Origin: JALORV01 sp035498175
Lineage (GTDB): Bacteria > Pseudomonadota > Gammaproteobacteria > Burkholderiales > Burkholderiaceae_F
Assembly (NCBI GenBank): GCA_035498175.1
Contig: DATKAJ010000014.1
Coordinates: forward strand, 78,168 to 142,167
DNA length: 64,000 nt
Reading direction: 5' to 3'
Position numbers and translations under genes: made by a program. Below the pieces are notes generated by a model, which did no database searches, had not been told where the DNA came from, and saw only the letters and a program-made list of their open reading frames with translations. Positions within the stretch are counted from its first letter, which is position 1, and each line of letters starts with the position of its first letter. Of the stretch, positions 52,321 to 61,062 are shown piece by piece.

Positions 52321-54777
52321 TCAGCGCCGGCCTCTTCCGCCACCGCGGAAACCTCCACCGCCGCGGGATTCACCACCGCCGGACCCGCCACGAGACTCCG
52401 GCTCGCTGCCGCCGCCGCGGAATCCCTCGCCGTAGCTGTGGTCGCCGCCGCCATACGATGAGGCAGACGAACGTCGCTCGCCGTTGTCCCTCGCCTCCTG
52501 CTCCGATTCCATCGAGTGCGAGCCTTCGCTGCTCGCGCTGCTCCAACTGCCGTTGCTATTGTGCTGCTCCCAGCCGCTGCCGGTGTTCTTGTAGACGTTG
52601 CCGTTCACGTCGGCGTAGTGATCGTTGCCCACGGTTGCGGTGCGCGCCTCATTGCCACCGGGGCCGCTGACATTCGCGTGGGAGACGTTGGTGGATTGAC
52701 CCGTGTACGCATTGCCGACCGTGCCGCGCGCTCCGGATGCGGAGACACCCGTGGTCGGGTTGTAGGTCGCGCCGCGCGTTCCGCTCGCGTAGTTGCCCGA
52801 GTAGACGTTCTCGACCGTGCCGCGCTGGCCGGCCGAGATCCGTCCGGTCTGCGAGTTGTACGAGTGACCGGCCTCTCCGGACCACGCCTTGCCGGTCCAC
52901 GCGTTGTAGCCGGACGAGTAGTGCGACACCGCAGAGGTGTTGCCCCATTGGTGATAGACGTTGCCGGAACTCGCGGCCCACCCGTTGGGGCCCCAGACCC
53001 CGTAGGCACCGTTCGCGCCCCAAGCGGCCCCGGCGTACGCGCCCCAGTAGGGCGCGGCGCCCCAGCCCCACGCGGCGGCACCCCACGCGGCGCCATAGGC
53101 CCAGCCCATGCCGAAGCCATAGCCCCAGCCGGTCCAAGGCGTCCAGGCCATGCCTGCGGCGTATCCGTACGTCACCGGTGCGCCGTACCAGACGCTGGAC
53201 CCGATATAGGGCGCGTAGTCGTAACCCGTGCCGTACACGACCGTGCCATCTGCGACGTAGCTCCCCATGTAGCCCGCCAGATAGCCAACGGTCACCGTCG
53301 TCGGCGTCGAGTCGTAGACCTTGGCGTATGTTACGTAGTACAGCGGTGAACTCGGCGGGATCGAATAGATCTCAGCCGGCACCGACGCGGCGACGAGCCA
53401 GGGTCCCTGCAGCCTTGGTGCCGTGAACCACACCGCCTTCTGCAGCGCGAACCACGTGCCGCCGGGCACCTGAATCAGAGGCACCGACGAGTTGGCCACA
53501 TATTTGAGTTGCGTGCCCTCGATCGGCTTCACGTCCGGGGCGCCCGCCACCTGCGGCGCGTAGGTCGCCTTGGCGCGATCGACCTGAGCCGTCTGCGGAA
53601 TCTGCGTCGCGATCATCGCTTCCTTGGCCTGCGGCGTCCCGGGAAGCGCGGCCTTCACGTTTTCCTTCGGACTGTTGTCCGGAATCTGCTTGAAGCCCGC
53701 GGGCAGATCTGCGGCCGCGACGTGCTGCCACGGACCCTTGAACCCTGCAGGGCCCGTGAACCACCGTCCGCTCACGAGCACGTACGCCTGTTGGCCGGCG
53801 AGATCGACAAAGACATTCGCGTCGGTGTTCTTGATGTAGAGCAGGTCCGTGCCCTCAAGCGTCTCGAGATCGGGCCTGCCGTCAGTGACGATGAGTTCGG
53901 TCGGCTTCGTCACGACGACCACGCCCGGCGCGCCGGGGGTTAGCGACGGTCTCTTTCCCGTCTTCTCGTCGGCGGGCCCTTCCATCAGGTCGACCGCCCC
54001 GCTCGCCGCAAGATCCGCAGCGGCCTTGGCCATCGCCGTCGGAACGGCTCCGGCCAGAGACCACGGGCCCGCAAGACCCGGCGCCTTCAGAAAACCATCG
54101 AAGAGATGGAAATAGATCGTCCCGGAGCCGTCGCGCAGAAGCAGCGGCCGCGTATTGAGAATGCGCTCATACGGCGTTCCGGCAACCCGGCGCCACGCGG
54201 GGTCGCCGTCGATCGTGACCAGCACGGCAGGCGTGGTCGAGAACACGAATTGCGGCACCGGGTTGCGCACCGGCACCGACTTCGCCTGGTTCTGCGCGTT
54301 GAGTATCTTCAGTGCCGCTTCCATGCGGTCGAGCGATACGGTAAAGGGGCCCTTTACGAACAGCGCCTGGAACGCCCGCAGGTAGGTCGTCGCCCAGGTC
54401 GGCTCCGAAGGAAAATTCGCGCTCTGCACAGTCGTGTCCTTGAAGTACACGGTGCGCCCAAGCCGGTCGACCTCGGTCCTCGCCGTCAACTTCAGGACCC
54501 CGAACACCGGTGTCTGGCTGCCCGGCGGCAGTACCGACGCGGCAGCGTGAGCGGTCAGATCTGACATGTCCCAGCTGTCGAGTTGCGGCTGATAGACGGT
54601 GTACGTCGCGCCGCCGAGCTCGGCCGTCTTCGGCCAGCGGTCGCCGGTCGTCGGCGCCGCCGTGGGCTGACCCGGAACCGCAGCGGCCGGACTCGAGCCC
54701 GGCACAGTTGGCGCCTGGGCCAGAACACCGCCGCTCGCGGCGATCGCGAGGCAAAGCGAGCCGAATGTTCTTCTCAT
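52321..54777 (-). CDS. Large exported protein with Tyr/Trp/Gly-rich low-complexity domain
   Basis: An 818-residue protein with a signal peptide (FGSLCLAIAASGGVLAQA). Residues ~45-480 are a structured part with repeated modules: 'G-P-W' closings (LAGPWSLAGAVPTAM, FKGPWQHVAAADLPAG, LQGPWLVAASVPAEI) each preceded by a W-F/Y-F strand, suggesting three repeats. Residues ~500-600 are rich in Tyr, Trp, Gly and Ala (GWGYGFGMGWAYGAAWG). The tail is Ser/Gly/Arg-rich and ends GGGRGRR. It resembles proteins labelled 'carbohydrate-binding family V/XII', an annotation with weak support. It is leftward of FUSC-like and channel-like genes. Probable surface or matrix protein. Confidence 0.8.
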   Translation of the reverse strand: MRRTFGSLCLAIAASGGVLAQAPTVPGSSPAAAVPGQPTAAPTTGDRWPKTAELGGATYTVYQPQLDSWDMSDLTAHAAASVLPPGSQTPVFGVLKLTARTEVDRLGRTVYFKDTTVQSANFPSEPTWATTYLRAFQALFVKGPFTVSLDRMEAALKILNAQNQAKSVPVRNPVPQFVFSTTPAVLVTIDGDPAWRRVAGTPYERILNTRPLLLRDGSGTIYFHLFDGFLKAPGLAGPWSLAGAVPTAMAKAAADLAASGAVDLMEGPADEKTGKRPSLTPGAPGVVVVTKPTELIVTDGRPDLETLEGTDLLYIKNTDANVFVDLAGQQAYVLVSGRWFTGPAGFKGPWQHVAAADLPAGFKQIPDNSPKENVKAALPGTPQAKEAMIATQIPQTAQVDRAKATYAPQVAGAPDVKPIEGTQLKYVANSSVPLIQVPGGTWFALQKAVWFTAPRLQGPWLVAASVPAEIYSIPPSSPLYYVTYAKVYDSTPTTVTVGYLAGYMGSYVADGTVVYGTGYDYAPYIGSSVWYGAPVTYGYAAGMAWTPWTGWGYGFGMGWAYGAAWGAAAWGWGAAPYWGAYAGAAWGANGAYGVWGPNGWAASSGNVYHQWGNTSAVSHYSSGYNAWTGKAWSGEAGHSYNSQTGRISAGQRGTVENVYSGNYASGTRGATYNPTTGVSASGARGTVGNAYTGQSTNVSHANVSGPGGNEARTATVGNDHYADVNGNVYKNTGSGWEQHNSNGSWSSASSEGSHSMESEQEARDNGERRSSASSYGGGDHSYGEGFRGGGSEPESRGGSGGGESRGGGGFRGGGRGRR

Positions 54778-54831
54778 TCTTCCCCCGATGGCCAGTTGGT
54801 CTCACGCAGCGGATTGCGCAGGGTCGCGACT

Positions 54832-55359
54832 TTACTTGGGTGAGGCGTTCGCGCCGCGGGGCTCCGGCAACGGCCAGATCTTCGACAGAAGCCACGCGAC
54901 TGCGATGCCCACCACGCAACCGAACAGCACTTCGCCCACGCGGCGCACACCCTGCTCCATTCCGGTCAGCCTGTCGTGGTGCTGCAGTCCGCCTGCGATG
55001 ACGATCGCGGCCGTGATCGGCGCCTGGCGCCACATCGTCGGAATCCGGATGAGATACGAGGAAACGATCACCGTCACCGCCATCGCGAACGGCAGTTGCC
55101 ACTCCGTATGCCCAAGCCACACGAACAGCAGTCCGACCGCACACCCAAGCAGCGTATTGAGGATGCGGCCATTGAAGGTCGACAGCGCCTGCTTCATCTG
55201 CGGGTCGCTGGTGGCCACCATTGAACTGATGGCCCAGATCGGGTTGGCGTCCCCGAATTTCTTGACGAGGATCCACAGTATCGTCGTCGCGATGAAGATG
55301 CTGACGGCATAGTGGATGCCGCGCAGGTCGTCCTCGATGAATCGTCCCAAGGCACTCAC
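54832..55359 (-). CDS. Small FUSC-family-like membrane protein
   Basis: A 175-residue inner-membrane protein with 4-5 hydrophobic segments. IHYAVSIFIATTILWIL, MKQALSTFNGRILNTLLGCAVGLLFVW and the repeat-like RRVGEVLFGCVVGIAVAWL follow the FUSC/aromatic-acid-exporter pattern (R-x-x-x-T-x-x-G-x-x-x-G). It has only the membrane part, less than half of a typical exporter. It overlaps the channel-like gene upstream by 4 bp, so the two are coupled. Confidence 0.8.
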   Translation of the reverse strand: MSALGRFIEDDLRGIHYAVSIFIATTILWILVKKFGDANPIWAISSMVATSDPQMKQALSTFNGRILNTLLGCAVGLLFVWLGHTEWQLPFAMAVTVIVSSYLIRIPTMWRQAPITAAIVIAGGLQHHDRLTGMEQGVRRVGEVLFGCVVGIAVAWLLSKIWPLPEPRGANASPK

Positions 55360-55850
55360 GACTCATGCCCCTTCAACAGTGCTTCGCGGCGCACCTTCCG
55401 GCGCGCATGCATGGCCGAGAGCTGCGTGCTCTGGAACTCCTGCGCCAGCGTGAACAGGACGCCGGTCGACCAGGCGAACGTCATCAATCCGGCGATTGGC
55501 AGCATGCCATCGAGCAGCCGGAACCGCAGCGGCAAACTGAAGCTGCTTCCCACCGTGGTGTATTGCATCAGCGCGAAGTAGTAGGCCGCGCTGGGACTGG
55601 GCATCGCGCGCTGCCACAGGAAGAAGGCGGCCCAGACGAGCAGTTCGGTCAGATGGATCAGGACGATCATCCAGCTCGCCACGATCAGGACGGCGCCACC
55701 GCGGAAGAACGAGATCGGGCGTTCGCCTCCCTGCTTCAGTGCATGGCTCGCGAACAGCGTTGCCAGCATCCCGCAACCGTGAATTGCCATGGTGATGGCA
55801 ACCAGGGTGATCCCCCAGAGGATTTCCTCGAGGGACGTCACGTAACTCAT
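55356..55850 (-). CDS. Two-helix ion-channel-like membrane protein with altered filter
   Basis: A 164-residue membrane protein with four hydrophobic segments. Residues ~95-135 (YYFALMQYTTVGSSFSL then MLPIAGLMTFAWSTGVLFTL) resemble the pore helix, filter and inner helix of Ion_trans_2 channels, but the K+ filter T-V-G-Y-G reads T-V-G-S-S. K+ selectivity is therefore doubtful. It is the upstream partner of the FUSC-like gene (overlapping ATGA). Confidence 0.75.
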   Translation of the reverse strand: MSYVTSLEEILWGITLVAITMAIHGCGMLATLFASHALKQGGERPISFFRGGAVLIVASWMIVLIHLTELLVWAAFFLWQRAMPSPSAAYYFALMQYTTVGSSFSLPLRFRLLDGMLPIAGLMTFAWSTGVLFTLAQEFQSTQLSAMHARRKVRREALLKGHES

Positions 55851-55889
55851 GCGGAGCCGATGTTGGGCTGCGCTGCGCGGACCGCTACG

Positions 55890-56816
55890 CTACTCATGGG
55901 CCTGCGGCGGATTGCCCTTCAGCCGATAGACCATGCCGGTCTTGGTCGCTCCGAGGTAGATCCACGCGCTGCCGATCTGCTGCAGGCGGATGAAGAACTT
56001 CGCACAGCGTTCGCGCGCCTTGTCGTGCACGTCGGCGCGACGCTTGAACTTCACCTGGAATGCGAACTCGCCCACCAGCGGCAGGTGCTCGCCGCGAGTG
56101 CGCCACAGCGCGACGTTGGCATCCGCCGTGACACCCTTGCCGAAGTCGAGCGTGCCCAGGTCCTGAAGCACTTCTTCGACGATCGTCTGGTTCACGAGCG
56201 ACACCCGGTCGTCCTTCTTCTTGTTCAACGATCTCAGTGCCGGAAAGATTTCGCCCAACCTCTCCATCGCCATGCGATCTCCTCCCGGCGCGTGGCTCAG
56301 CGGGAACTGCGCGTTGTGCGAGTAGAGCAGGCGATAGCCGCCGAGACGATCCTTCAGCGGCAGGGCTTCGGCCTTGAACTTGATCCGGTAGTCCTCTGGA
56401 AGATTCGGCCGGACGTCGACTTCCGCCGCCTGCTGCTGGTCCGGATGGCGGAACTTGAAGACAACTTCCGGCTCCTCGACTGGAAACCCGTCCTCGAATC
56501 GAACACGCCGCCGCAGGATGAACGCGCTGTTGTAGAGCCTGAAATCCTCGGTGTCCATGAACATCACTTCGCGGATCGCCGGCCGTGAACCCTTGGCCGT
56601 CGAGGTGTCGAATCCGACGCCGCATTCCCTGGCGGCCTGCGCGACCAGCCTGGCGTACTTCCTGAATCCCTTCGGTGACGTGAACTCGTCCGTCTTAAGA
56701 ATCAGCTTGCACTCGAGATACTGAACGTCGTCGAGTGCACTGCCGTCCGCGTACTGACCCTGCCTGAGATCGGCAACCCGAGCCGTCCGTGGATCGGCCA
56801 TCTTGATCTTCTTCAT
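55890..56816 (-). CDS. Uncharacterised protein, possibly CYTH-like
   Basis: A 308-residue soluble protein. ECKLILK near residue 35, AFILRRRVRF, PEVVFKFRHPD and, near the end, GEFAFQVKFKRR show alternating charged beta strands (E-x-K, R-x-R, K-F-R) like the tunnel of CYTH triphosphatases, but the canonical E-x-E-x-K start is not present. I do not assign a function. It begins at 56816 and is codirectional with the channel-like gene 39 bp further left. Confidence 0.68.
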   Translation of the reverse strand: MKKIKMADPRTARVADLRQGQYADGSALDDVQYLECKLILKTDEFTSPKGFRKYARLVAQAARECGVGFDTSTAKGSRPAIREVMFMDTEDFRLYNSAFILRRRVRFEDGFPVEEPEVVFKFRHPDQQQAAEVDVRPNLPEDYRIKFKAEALPLKDRLGGYRLLYSHNAQFPLSHAPGGDRMAMERLGEIFPALRSLNKKKDDRVSLVNQTIVEEVLQDLGTLDFGKGVTADANVALWRTRGEHLPLVGEFAFQVKFKRRADVHDKARERCAKFFIRLQQIGSAWIYLGATKTGMVYRLKGNPPQAHE

Positions 56817-56876
56817 GTCACACCCCCTGCAGGCTGTCGTACCAAACGGCCAAAGTGTGGCGTCGCGTTCGATTGG

Positions 56877-57422
56877 TCATACCGAATTTCGGGCACCGTC
56901 GGCCGCATCGCGCTTTGAAAAAAACATTGCCGCAAGCTTGTCGGCGCCCAGCACGCGGCCGATCTCACCAAAGGCAAAGAACGGAACGAAGGCCACGATC
57001 AGCATCAGCGCGCGCGCGCCGAGTTCGTCTCCGCCGAGATCGCCGAGCTTGCGCAGCCCGCCCAGCACGCCCTCCCCATGGAGCCACCCTTCGACAAGGT
57101 GTTCGACGATGCCGAACAGGAACACGAGCACGCCGAACAGGACCGCCTTGTAGAGCACCGGCACGATCAGCGGCCTGTCCTCATAGCGCCGGCTGAAGCC
57201 GAACATCTTCCCGATGAGGATGACCTTGGCGATGATCAGAGCCTCGATCAGCGCGATCCCGTAGTTCAGGTAGGCAACGCCCGTCTCGGCGGTGACCAGT
57301 CTGCGATAGATCGTGAACGATCCGAGGAACACCCAGAGATAGAGGGCGATGACCCAGTAGAGTTTGAACTCCTCGATTGCGCGCTCCTTAAACCCGGCGC
57401 GACTGTGCTTTTCTGTTGCCAT
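56877..57422 (-). CDS. Four-helix membrane protein of unknown function
   Basis: A 181-residue membrane protein. Hydrophobic segments lie at residues ~22-42 (YWVIALYLWVFLGSFTIY), ~52-72, ~88-108 (LYKAVLFGVLVFLFGIVEHLV) and ~140-160 (ALMLIVAFVPFFAFGEIG). I recognise no named family. The ATG at 57422 starts with MATEKHSRAGFKERA; the frame beyond it overlaps the tandem CMD gene. It is 35 bp downstream of that gene and probably cotranscribed. Confidence 0.8.
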   Translation of the reverse strand: MATEKHSRAGFKERAIEEFKLYWVIALYLWVFLGSFTIYRRLVTAETGVAYLNYGIALIEALIIAKVILIGKMFGFSRRYEDRPLIVPVLYKAVLFGVLVFLFGIVEHLVEGWLHGEGVLGGLRKLGDLGGDELGARALMLIVAFVPFFAFGEIGRVLGADKLAAMFFSKRDAADGARNSV

Positions 57423-57457
57423 CGCATCGCCCTCCGACAGATCGATCCCGCGTCGGA

Positions 57458-58183
57458 TCACTCCAGCGGCGGGGATTGCTGAGCCAGTTCCTCGGCGAGG
57501 ATCGGCACTCCGAGGTTCAAGGCCTGCACGCCCTGCGCGACGCAGAGCTTCAGCACTTCCATGATCTCCTCGATCGTTGCGCCTGCCTGCAGCGCGTTGT
57601 GGATGTGGCGCCGCGTCCCCGGGGCAAACATGTGCGTGTACGAGGCGTCGAAGGCAATACTCAGCAGTTCCACATCCTTCGCGGGCAGGACGCCGCTCCC
57701 GTAGATCCCCGCACCGGTCGCCATGAACTCGTCGGTCCACGCGGGATCGAGTTCGTAGAACGGGTCCCACGCCGTGTTCCACTGACCGATGGCCTTCATC
57801 TGGTCGCACGCCGGGGTTGGGGCCTCCGGCTTCGCCTTGAGCCGCGCGCCCGCGGACTTCGCCTCGTCCAGCAGAATCGGTGCACCAAGGCTGCAGGAGT
57901 GGATCGACATCACCGCTGCGCACTTGAGAACGAACAGGACTTCATCTCGTGTCGCGCCCGCTTCGATCGCTTTGCGGATGTGCCGTCGCGTCCCGTCCGG
58001 ATTCAGGTTCGTGCAGGCGGCGTTCACGGCGACGCCGATCAGCTCGACGAGCTTGCGGGGCAGCACCCCTGACCGCCACGGATTGGTCGCCATCCGCGTG
58101 CAGACTTCCGCCCACTTGGGATCCCACTCGCGCAGCTGGTCGAGCGCGTCATCCCACGGACCGGTTTCGCGTTGCGTTTCCAC
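57458..58183 (-). CDS. Tandem two-domain CMD-fold protein without cysteine pairs
   Basis: About 241 residues forming two carboxymuconolactone-decarboxylase-like domains in tandem. The first core reads AACTNLNPDGTRRHIRKAI then EAGATRDEVL, the second DASYTHMFAPGTRRHIHNAL then QAGATIEEIM. In both, the canonical C-x2-C-x3-H is replaced by a spaced G-T-R-R-H, as in the single-domain protein at 35.8 kb, and the second domain lacks the first Cys too (Tyr). GTG at 58183 is preferred because aggagag lies 8 bp before it; ATG at 58219 would add 12 residues. It lies downstream of the third BKACE gene. Confidence 0.82.
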   Translation of the reverse strand: METQRETGPWDDALDQLREWDPKWAEVCTRMATNPWRSGVLPRKLVELIGVAVNAACTNLNPDGTRRHIRKAIEAGATRDEVLFVLKCAAVMSIHSCSLGAPILLDEAKSAGARLKAKPEAPTPACDQMKAIGQWNTAWDPFYELDPAWTDEFMATGAGIYGSGVLPAKDVELLSIAFDASYTHMFAPGTRRHIHNALQAGATIEEIMEVLKLCVAQGVQALNLGVPILAEELAQQSPPLE

Positions 58184-58419
58184 GCCAGCCTCTCTCCTCA
58201 CGACTCGATCCGCAGACATCGAACGGGGAATTCCAGCATCTTCTTCCTCGCCAGGAGCGTCTTCCATCCGGCAATGTCGATCGCGTCCGGAAACGCCGAT
58301 GCCAAAGCCGGGTCCTTCAACGTTCGGTTGTGAACGTATGACTGCGCGCCCATGGATGCGTCGGGGTCCTGCGCCCCATAGGACGCAGGACCCGCCGATA
58401 CGATCTCTCCGCGAAACGG

Positions 58420-59532
58420 CTAGAGGATGCTTGTGGGATTTGTGCGCGTGTCCGCTGCCTTCGGCAGGCGCCCGTCGGTGTCGTAGGCGAGGAACCCCTT
58501 GTAGCCTTCGGGCCGGTTCGGCGGCAGACCCGCCTTGAACAGCGTCTCCTCCACGGTGTCGTACCAGACGCCGATCTTCATGATCTGGCGCGCTTCTTCG
58601 GCGGTCGCGACCTTGCGGCCGAACTGCTCGCTCTGCTTGACCGCCCATTCGACCTGCTTGACCGTCGGCCAGCGCTTCCTGTGCATGTCCCAGATGTTGT
58701 CCTCGTTGCCGACGCGCACGTGGACGCCGAGGATCGTGGCCAGCGTCTGGATCGCGATGTTGCCGCGCATGCTGCTCCAGAAGGTCACGCTGGCGGATCC
58801 GTGCGGCGCGCGGCGCAGCATCTCCATCCAGTCGAACGGGTTGCGGCCCATCGAGCCGCCGCCGTAGCCGCACAGCGCGAGATTCAGCGGACCCTTGTAG
58901 ATGCCGCGGCGGAGCAGCCGCTCGATGATCTCCAGCTGATGGACGTGGCCGGGGACGAAGTACGGCTGGATCTTGTTCTTGCTGAGCCGCTTCAGGTGCT
59001 CGACGTAGAAGCTGGAGGTCGAGTCCACGACCATGTCGGCCCACGCAGCGGCGACCTTCGGGTCGGCGAGGTGCGTGCCGTCGGCGTCGCCTGGGATGAA
59101 CGCCTGCGTCACGTCCCACAGCGTCGTGCCGGTCGTAATCGTCACGCAGTCCGGCTTCGGGTTGAGCTCCGTCAGCATGTGGCGCGTGTCGTAGTCGAGC
59201 CACTTCGCCCTCGCGTCCGCCGTATGTGGCGCAAACGAGATCGACCCTCCGACCTGCAAAATCATCTTCGGCACCGCGTTGCGCAGCATGCCGATGAACT
59301 CGTTGTACTGGTCGAAGTTGCTCGACCCCTGCCCGGTCTTCGGGTCGCGCACGTGGACGTGCAACATCGTCGCGCCAGCGTTGTAGCAGTCGACCGCCGC
59401 CTGCACCTGGTCTTTGAAACTGACGGGAAGGTCTTCGACGTCGCCGGGGAGCCATTCGGGGCCGAACGGCGCCGCCGTGATGATCGTCGGCTGCATGTTT
59501 TCGGGGAAGAGCGAATCGTCAGTGAAATACAT
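58420..59532 (-). CDS. Beta-keto acid cleavage enzyme (BKACE, DUF849 family), copy 3
   Basis: A 370-residue BKACE. TMLHVHVRDPKTG holds the metal histidines, VGGSISFAP the phosphate/acyl pocket, and VRVGNEDNIW the glutamate. It is more divergent than copies 1 and 2 and has a ~20-residue C-terminal extension. Differences around TGTTLWDVTQAFIPGD (where copies 1-2 have NTNQMNV or NTTQMNV) suggest another substrate. An excellent ggaggc ribosome-binding site precedes the ATG at 59532. It is divergent from the AraC regulator, which probably controls it. Confidence 0.92.
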   Translation of the reverse strand: MYFTDDSLFPENMQPTIITAAPFGPEWLPGDVEDLPVSFKDQVQAAVDCYNAGATMLHVHVRDPKTGQGSSNFDQYNEFIGMLRNAVPKMILQVGGSISFAPHTADARAKWLDYDTRHMLTELNPKPDCVTITTGTTLWDVTQAFIPGDADGTHLADPKVAAAWADMVVDSTSSFYVEHLKRLSKNKIQPYFVPGHVHQLEIIERLLRRGIYKGPLNLALCGYGGGSMGRNPFDWMEMLRRAPHGSASVTFWSSMRGNIAIQTLATILGVHVRVGNEDNIWDMHRKRWPTVKQVEWAVKQSEQFGRKVATAEEARQIMKIGVWYDTVEETLFKAGLPPNRPEGYKGFLAYDTDGRLPKAADTRTNPTSIL

Positions 59533-59893
59533 GAAGTGCCTCCTTCGGCGGGACGAGCGAGGGACCAGGGCTGCACGCGACTTGAAGGATCGGGGCAGCT
59601 TCGGCAAGGCAGCGCCTTCGACCAGCGCATCCGAGCACACTGATCTCGAGCCGGTGTGATCGAGCAACGAACCAGCCGATCACACGCGCGATGCGGAAGC
59701 TATCGCAGCGCCGACGTTTCCTGAATGACAATTCTGGACACTTTCACCGAAAGCCGTCGCGCATGGGTGGGCTGCCGGAATTCCGTGCTCGGCAGCCGAA
59801 TATCGAGTACGTTGGGGCCGGTCCGTGTCGCGGCGTTGACACTTATCGACGCAAGCCCGTGTTCATCAGCCCGTCCGGGGAGGCGAAACAACT
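59533..59893. other. Divergent BKACE3/araC control region
   Basis: A 361-bp gap between BKACE copy 3 (-) and the AraC gene (+). It must hold both promoters and AraC sites, but I see no convincing hexamer pairs or long dyads. It is the most AT-rich near 59719-59740 and 59870-59895. Short frames lack similarity. Confidence 0.55.
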
Positions 59894-60964
59894 ATGACTT
59901 CAAGAGTGTCTGTCCGACCTGCGTCACTGCGCGTCCGGGCCGGCGCCGAGCCTCCTGCGGGCTCCCAGCGTGTCGGCGGTCTCGTCGAAATTCCCGCGCT
60001 GCTGCGTGAGCTCGGCGCCGATCCCGTAAAAATATTCGGGAGTGTCGAACTTCGCCTCTCGGATTTCGAGAACACGGAAGCGCGGACGCCTTACGTGGGT
60101 ATCGGGCGTCTTCTTGGTGCATGCGCTGCGGCGACACGCTGCGAGCACTTTGGAATGCTCGCCGGCGCGCGCTGGCGGCTCGCCCACCTCGGCATCGTCG
60201 GCGAACTGATGCGACATGCGCCGACCGTGGGCGCGGCGTTGCGATTTGGCGCCGCCCACCAGTGGCTCAATGCTGCGGGTGGCGTTCCGTTCCTCTTCGA
60301 GCGGGGTCGCATTGCCGAAGTCGGCTACGGCATCTACCTGAGCGACGTGCATTTTTCAGATCAGGTGCATGACCTTGTGATGGCACTCGAGGTGCAGCTC
60401 ATCCGTGAGTTTTGCGGCGCCTCGTGGAAGCCATCGCGCGTTTTTCTGCCGCGCTCGGAACCACTCGAGGCGAAGCCCTACCTGCGCTTCTTCGGCGCTC
60501 CGGTTCGCTTTGACGCCGGGTACGCCGCGTTCGAGTTCCCCGCGAGCGTGTTCGCGCGCGCGTTGCCGGATGCGAATCCCGCCAAGGCCGCGGAACTCGA
60601 ACACAACATTGTGGAACTCGGACCGGAAGAGCTCGTTCCGCGGCTGCGTCGGGCGCTCCGCGTGATGCTCGCCTTCGGCGACACCTCGGGCGATCATCTC
60701 GCCGACAGGTTGTCGATGCACCGGAGAACGCTCAACCGCCGCCTGGCGGCGGCCGGCACGTCGTTCCAGGACGTGCTCGATGATGTCCGGTTCGCGGTCG
60801 CGCGACAGATGCTCGAAACGTCCTCGTTGCCGCTCGTCGAAATCGCCGATGCGCTCGGCTATTCAGAGTCGAGTTCCTTTGTCCGCGCGTTCTGCCGATG
60901 GTCAGGATCGACGCCAACGGGTTGGCGCCAGTCGAGATCGTCGCGTCGGATCCACCGCAAGTGA
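59894..60964 (+). CDS. AraC-family transcriptional regulator (arabinose_bd/HTH_18)
   Basis: A 356-residue regulator. Residues ~30-215 match the ligand-sensing domain of the OruR/ArgR-like AraC subgroup (YVGIGRLLGACAAATRCEHFGML, RLAHLGIVGELMRHAPTVGAAL). The C-terminal ~100 residues hold the two helix-turn-helix units (LADRLSMHRRTLNRRLAAAGTS and LVEIADALGYSESSSFVRAF). It is transcribed away from BKACE copy 3. Its C-terminus is very like the remnant at 51.56 kb, so a second copy once existed. Confidence 0.92.
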   Translation: MTSRVSVRPASLRVRAGAEPPAGSQRVGGLVEIPALLRELGADPVKIFGSVELRLSDFENTEARTPYVGIGRLLGACAAATRCEHFGMLAGARWRLAHLGIVGELMRHAPTVGAALRFGAAHQWLNAAGGVPFLFERGRIAEVGYGIYLSDVHFSDQVHDLVMALEVQLIREFCGASWKPSRVFLPRSEPLEAKPYLRFFGAPVRFDAGYAAFEFPASVFARALPDANPAKAAELEHNIVELGPEELVPRLRRALRVMLAFGDTSGDHLADRLSMHRRTLNRRLAAAGTSFQDVLDDVRFAVARQMLETSSLPLVEIADALGYSESSSFVRAFCRWSGSTPTGWRQSRSSRRIHRK

Positions 60965-61062
60965 GCGACTCGTTGGCCTAGCGTAGCCAGGGAGGATCGA
61001 TGGGTGCGAGGTCGCGGCCGATCATGCCGGAAGCAGCTCGCGGCACGAGCGGCGAGAAGTCA

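Noticed and set aside
58184..59455. N-terminal extension of the tandem CMD protein
   Set aside because: It reads antiphase through BKACE copy 3; a ribosome-binding site and GTG at 58183 fit better.
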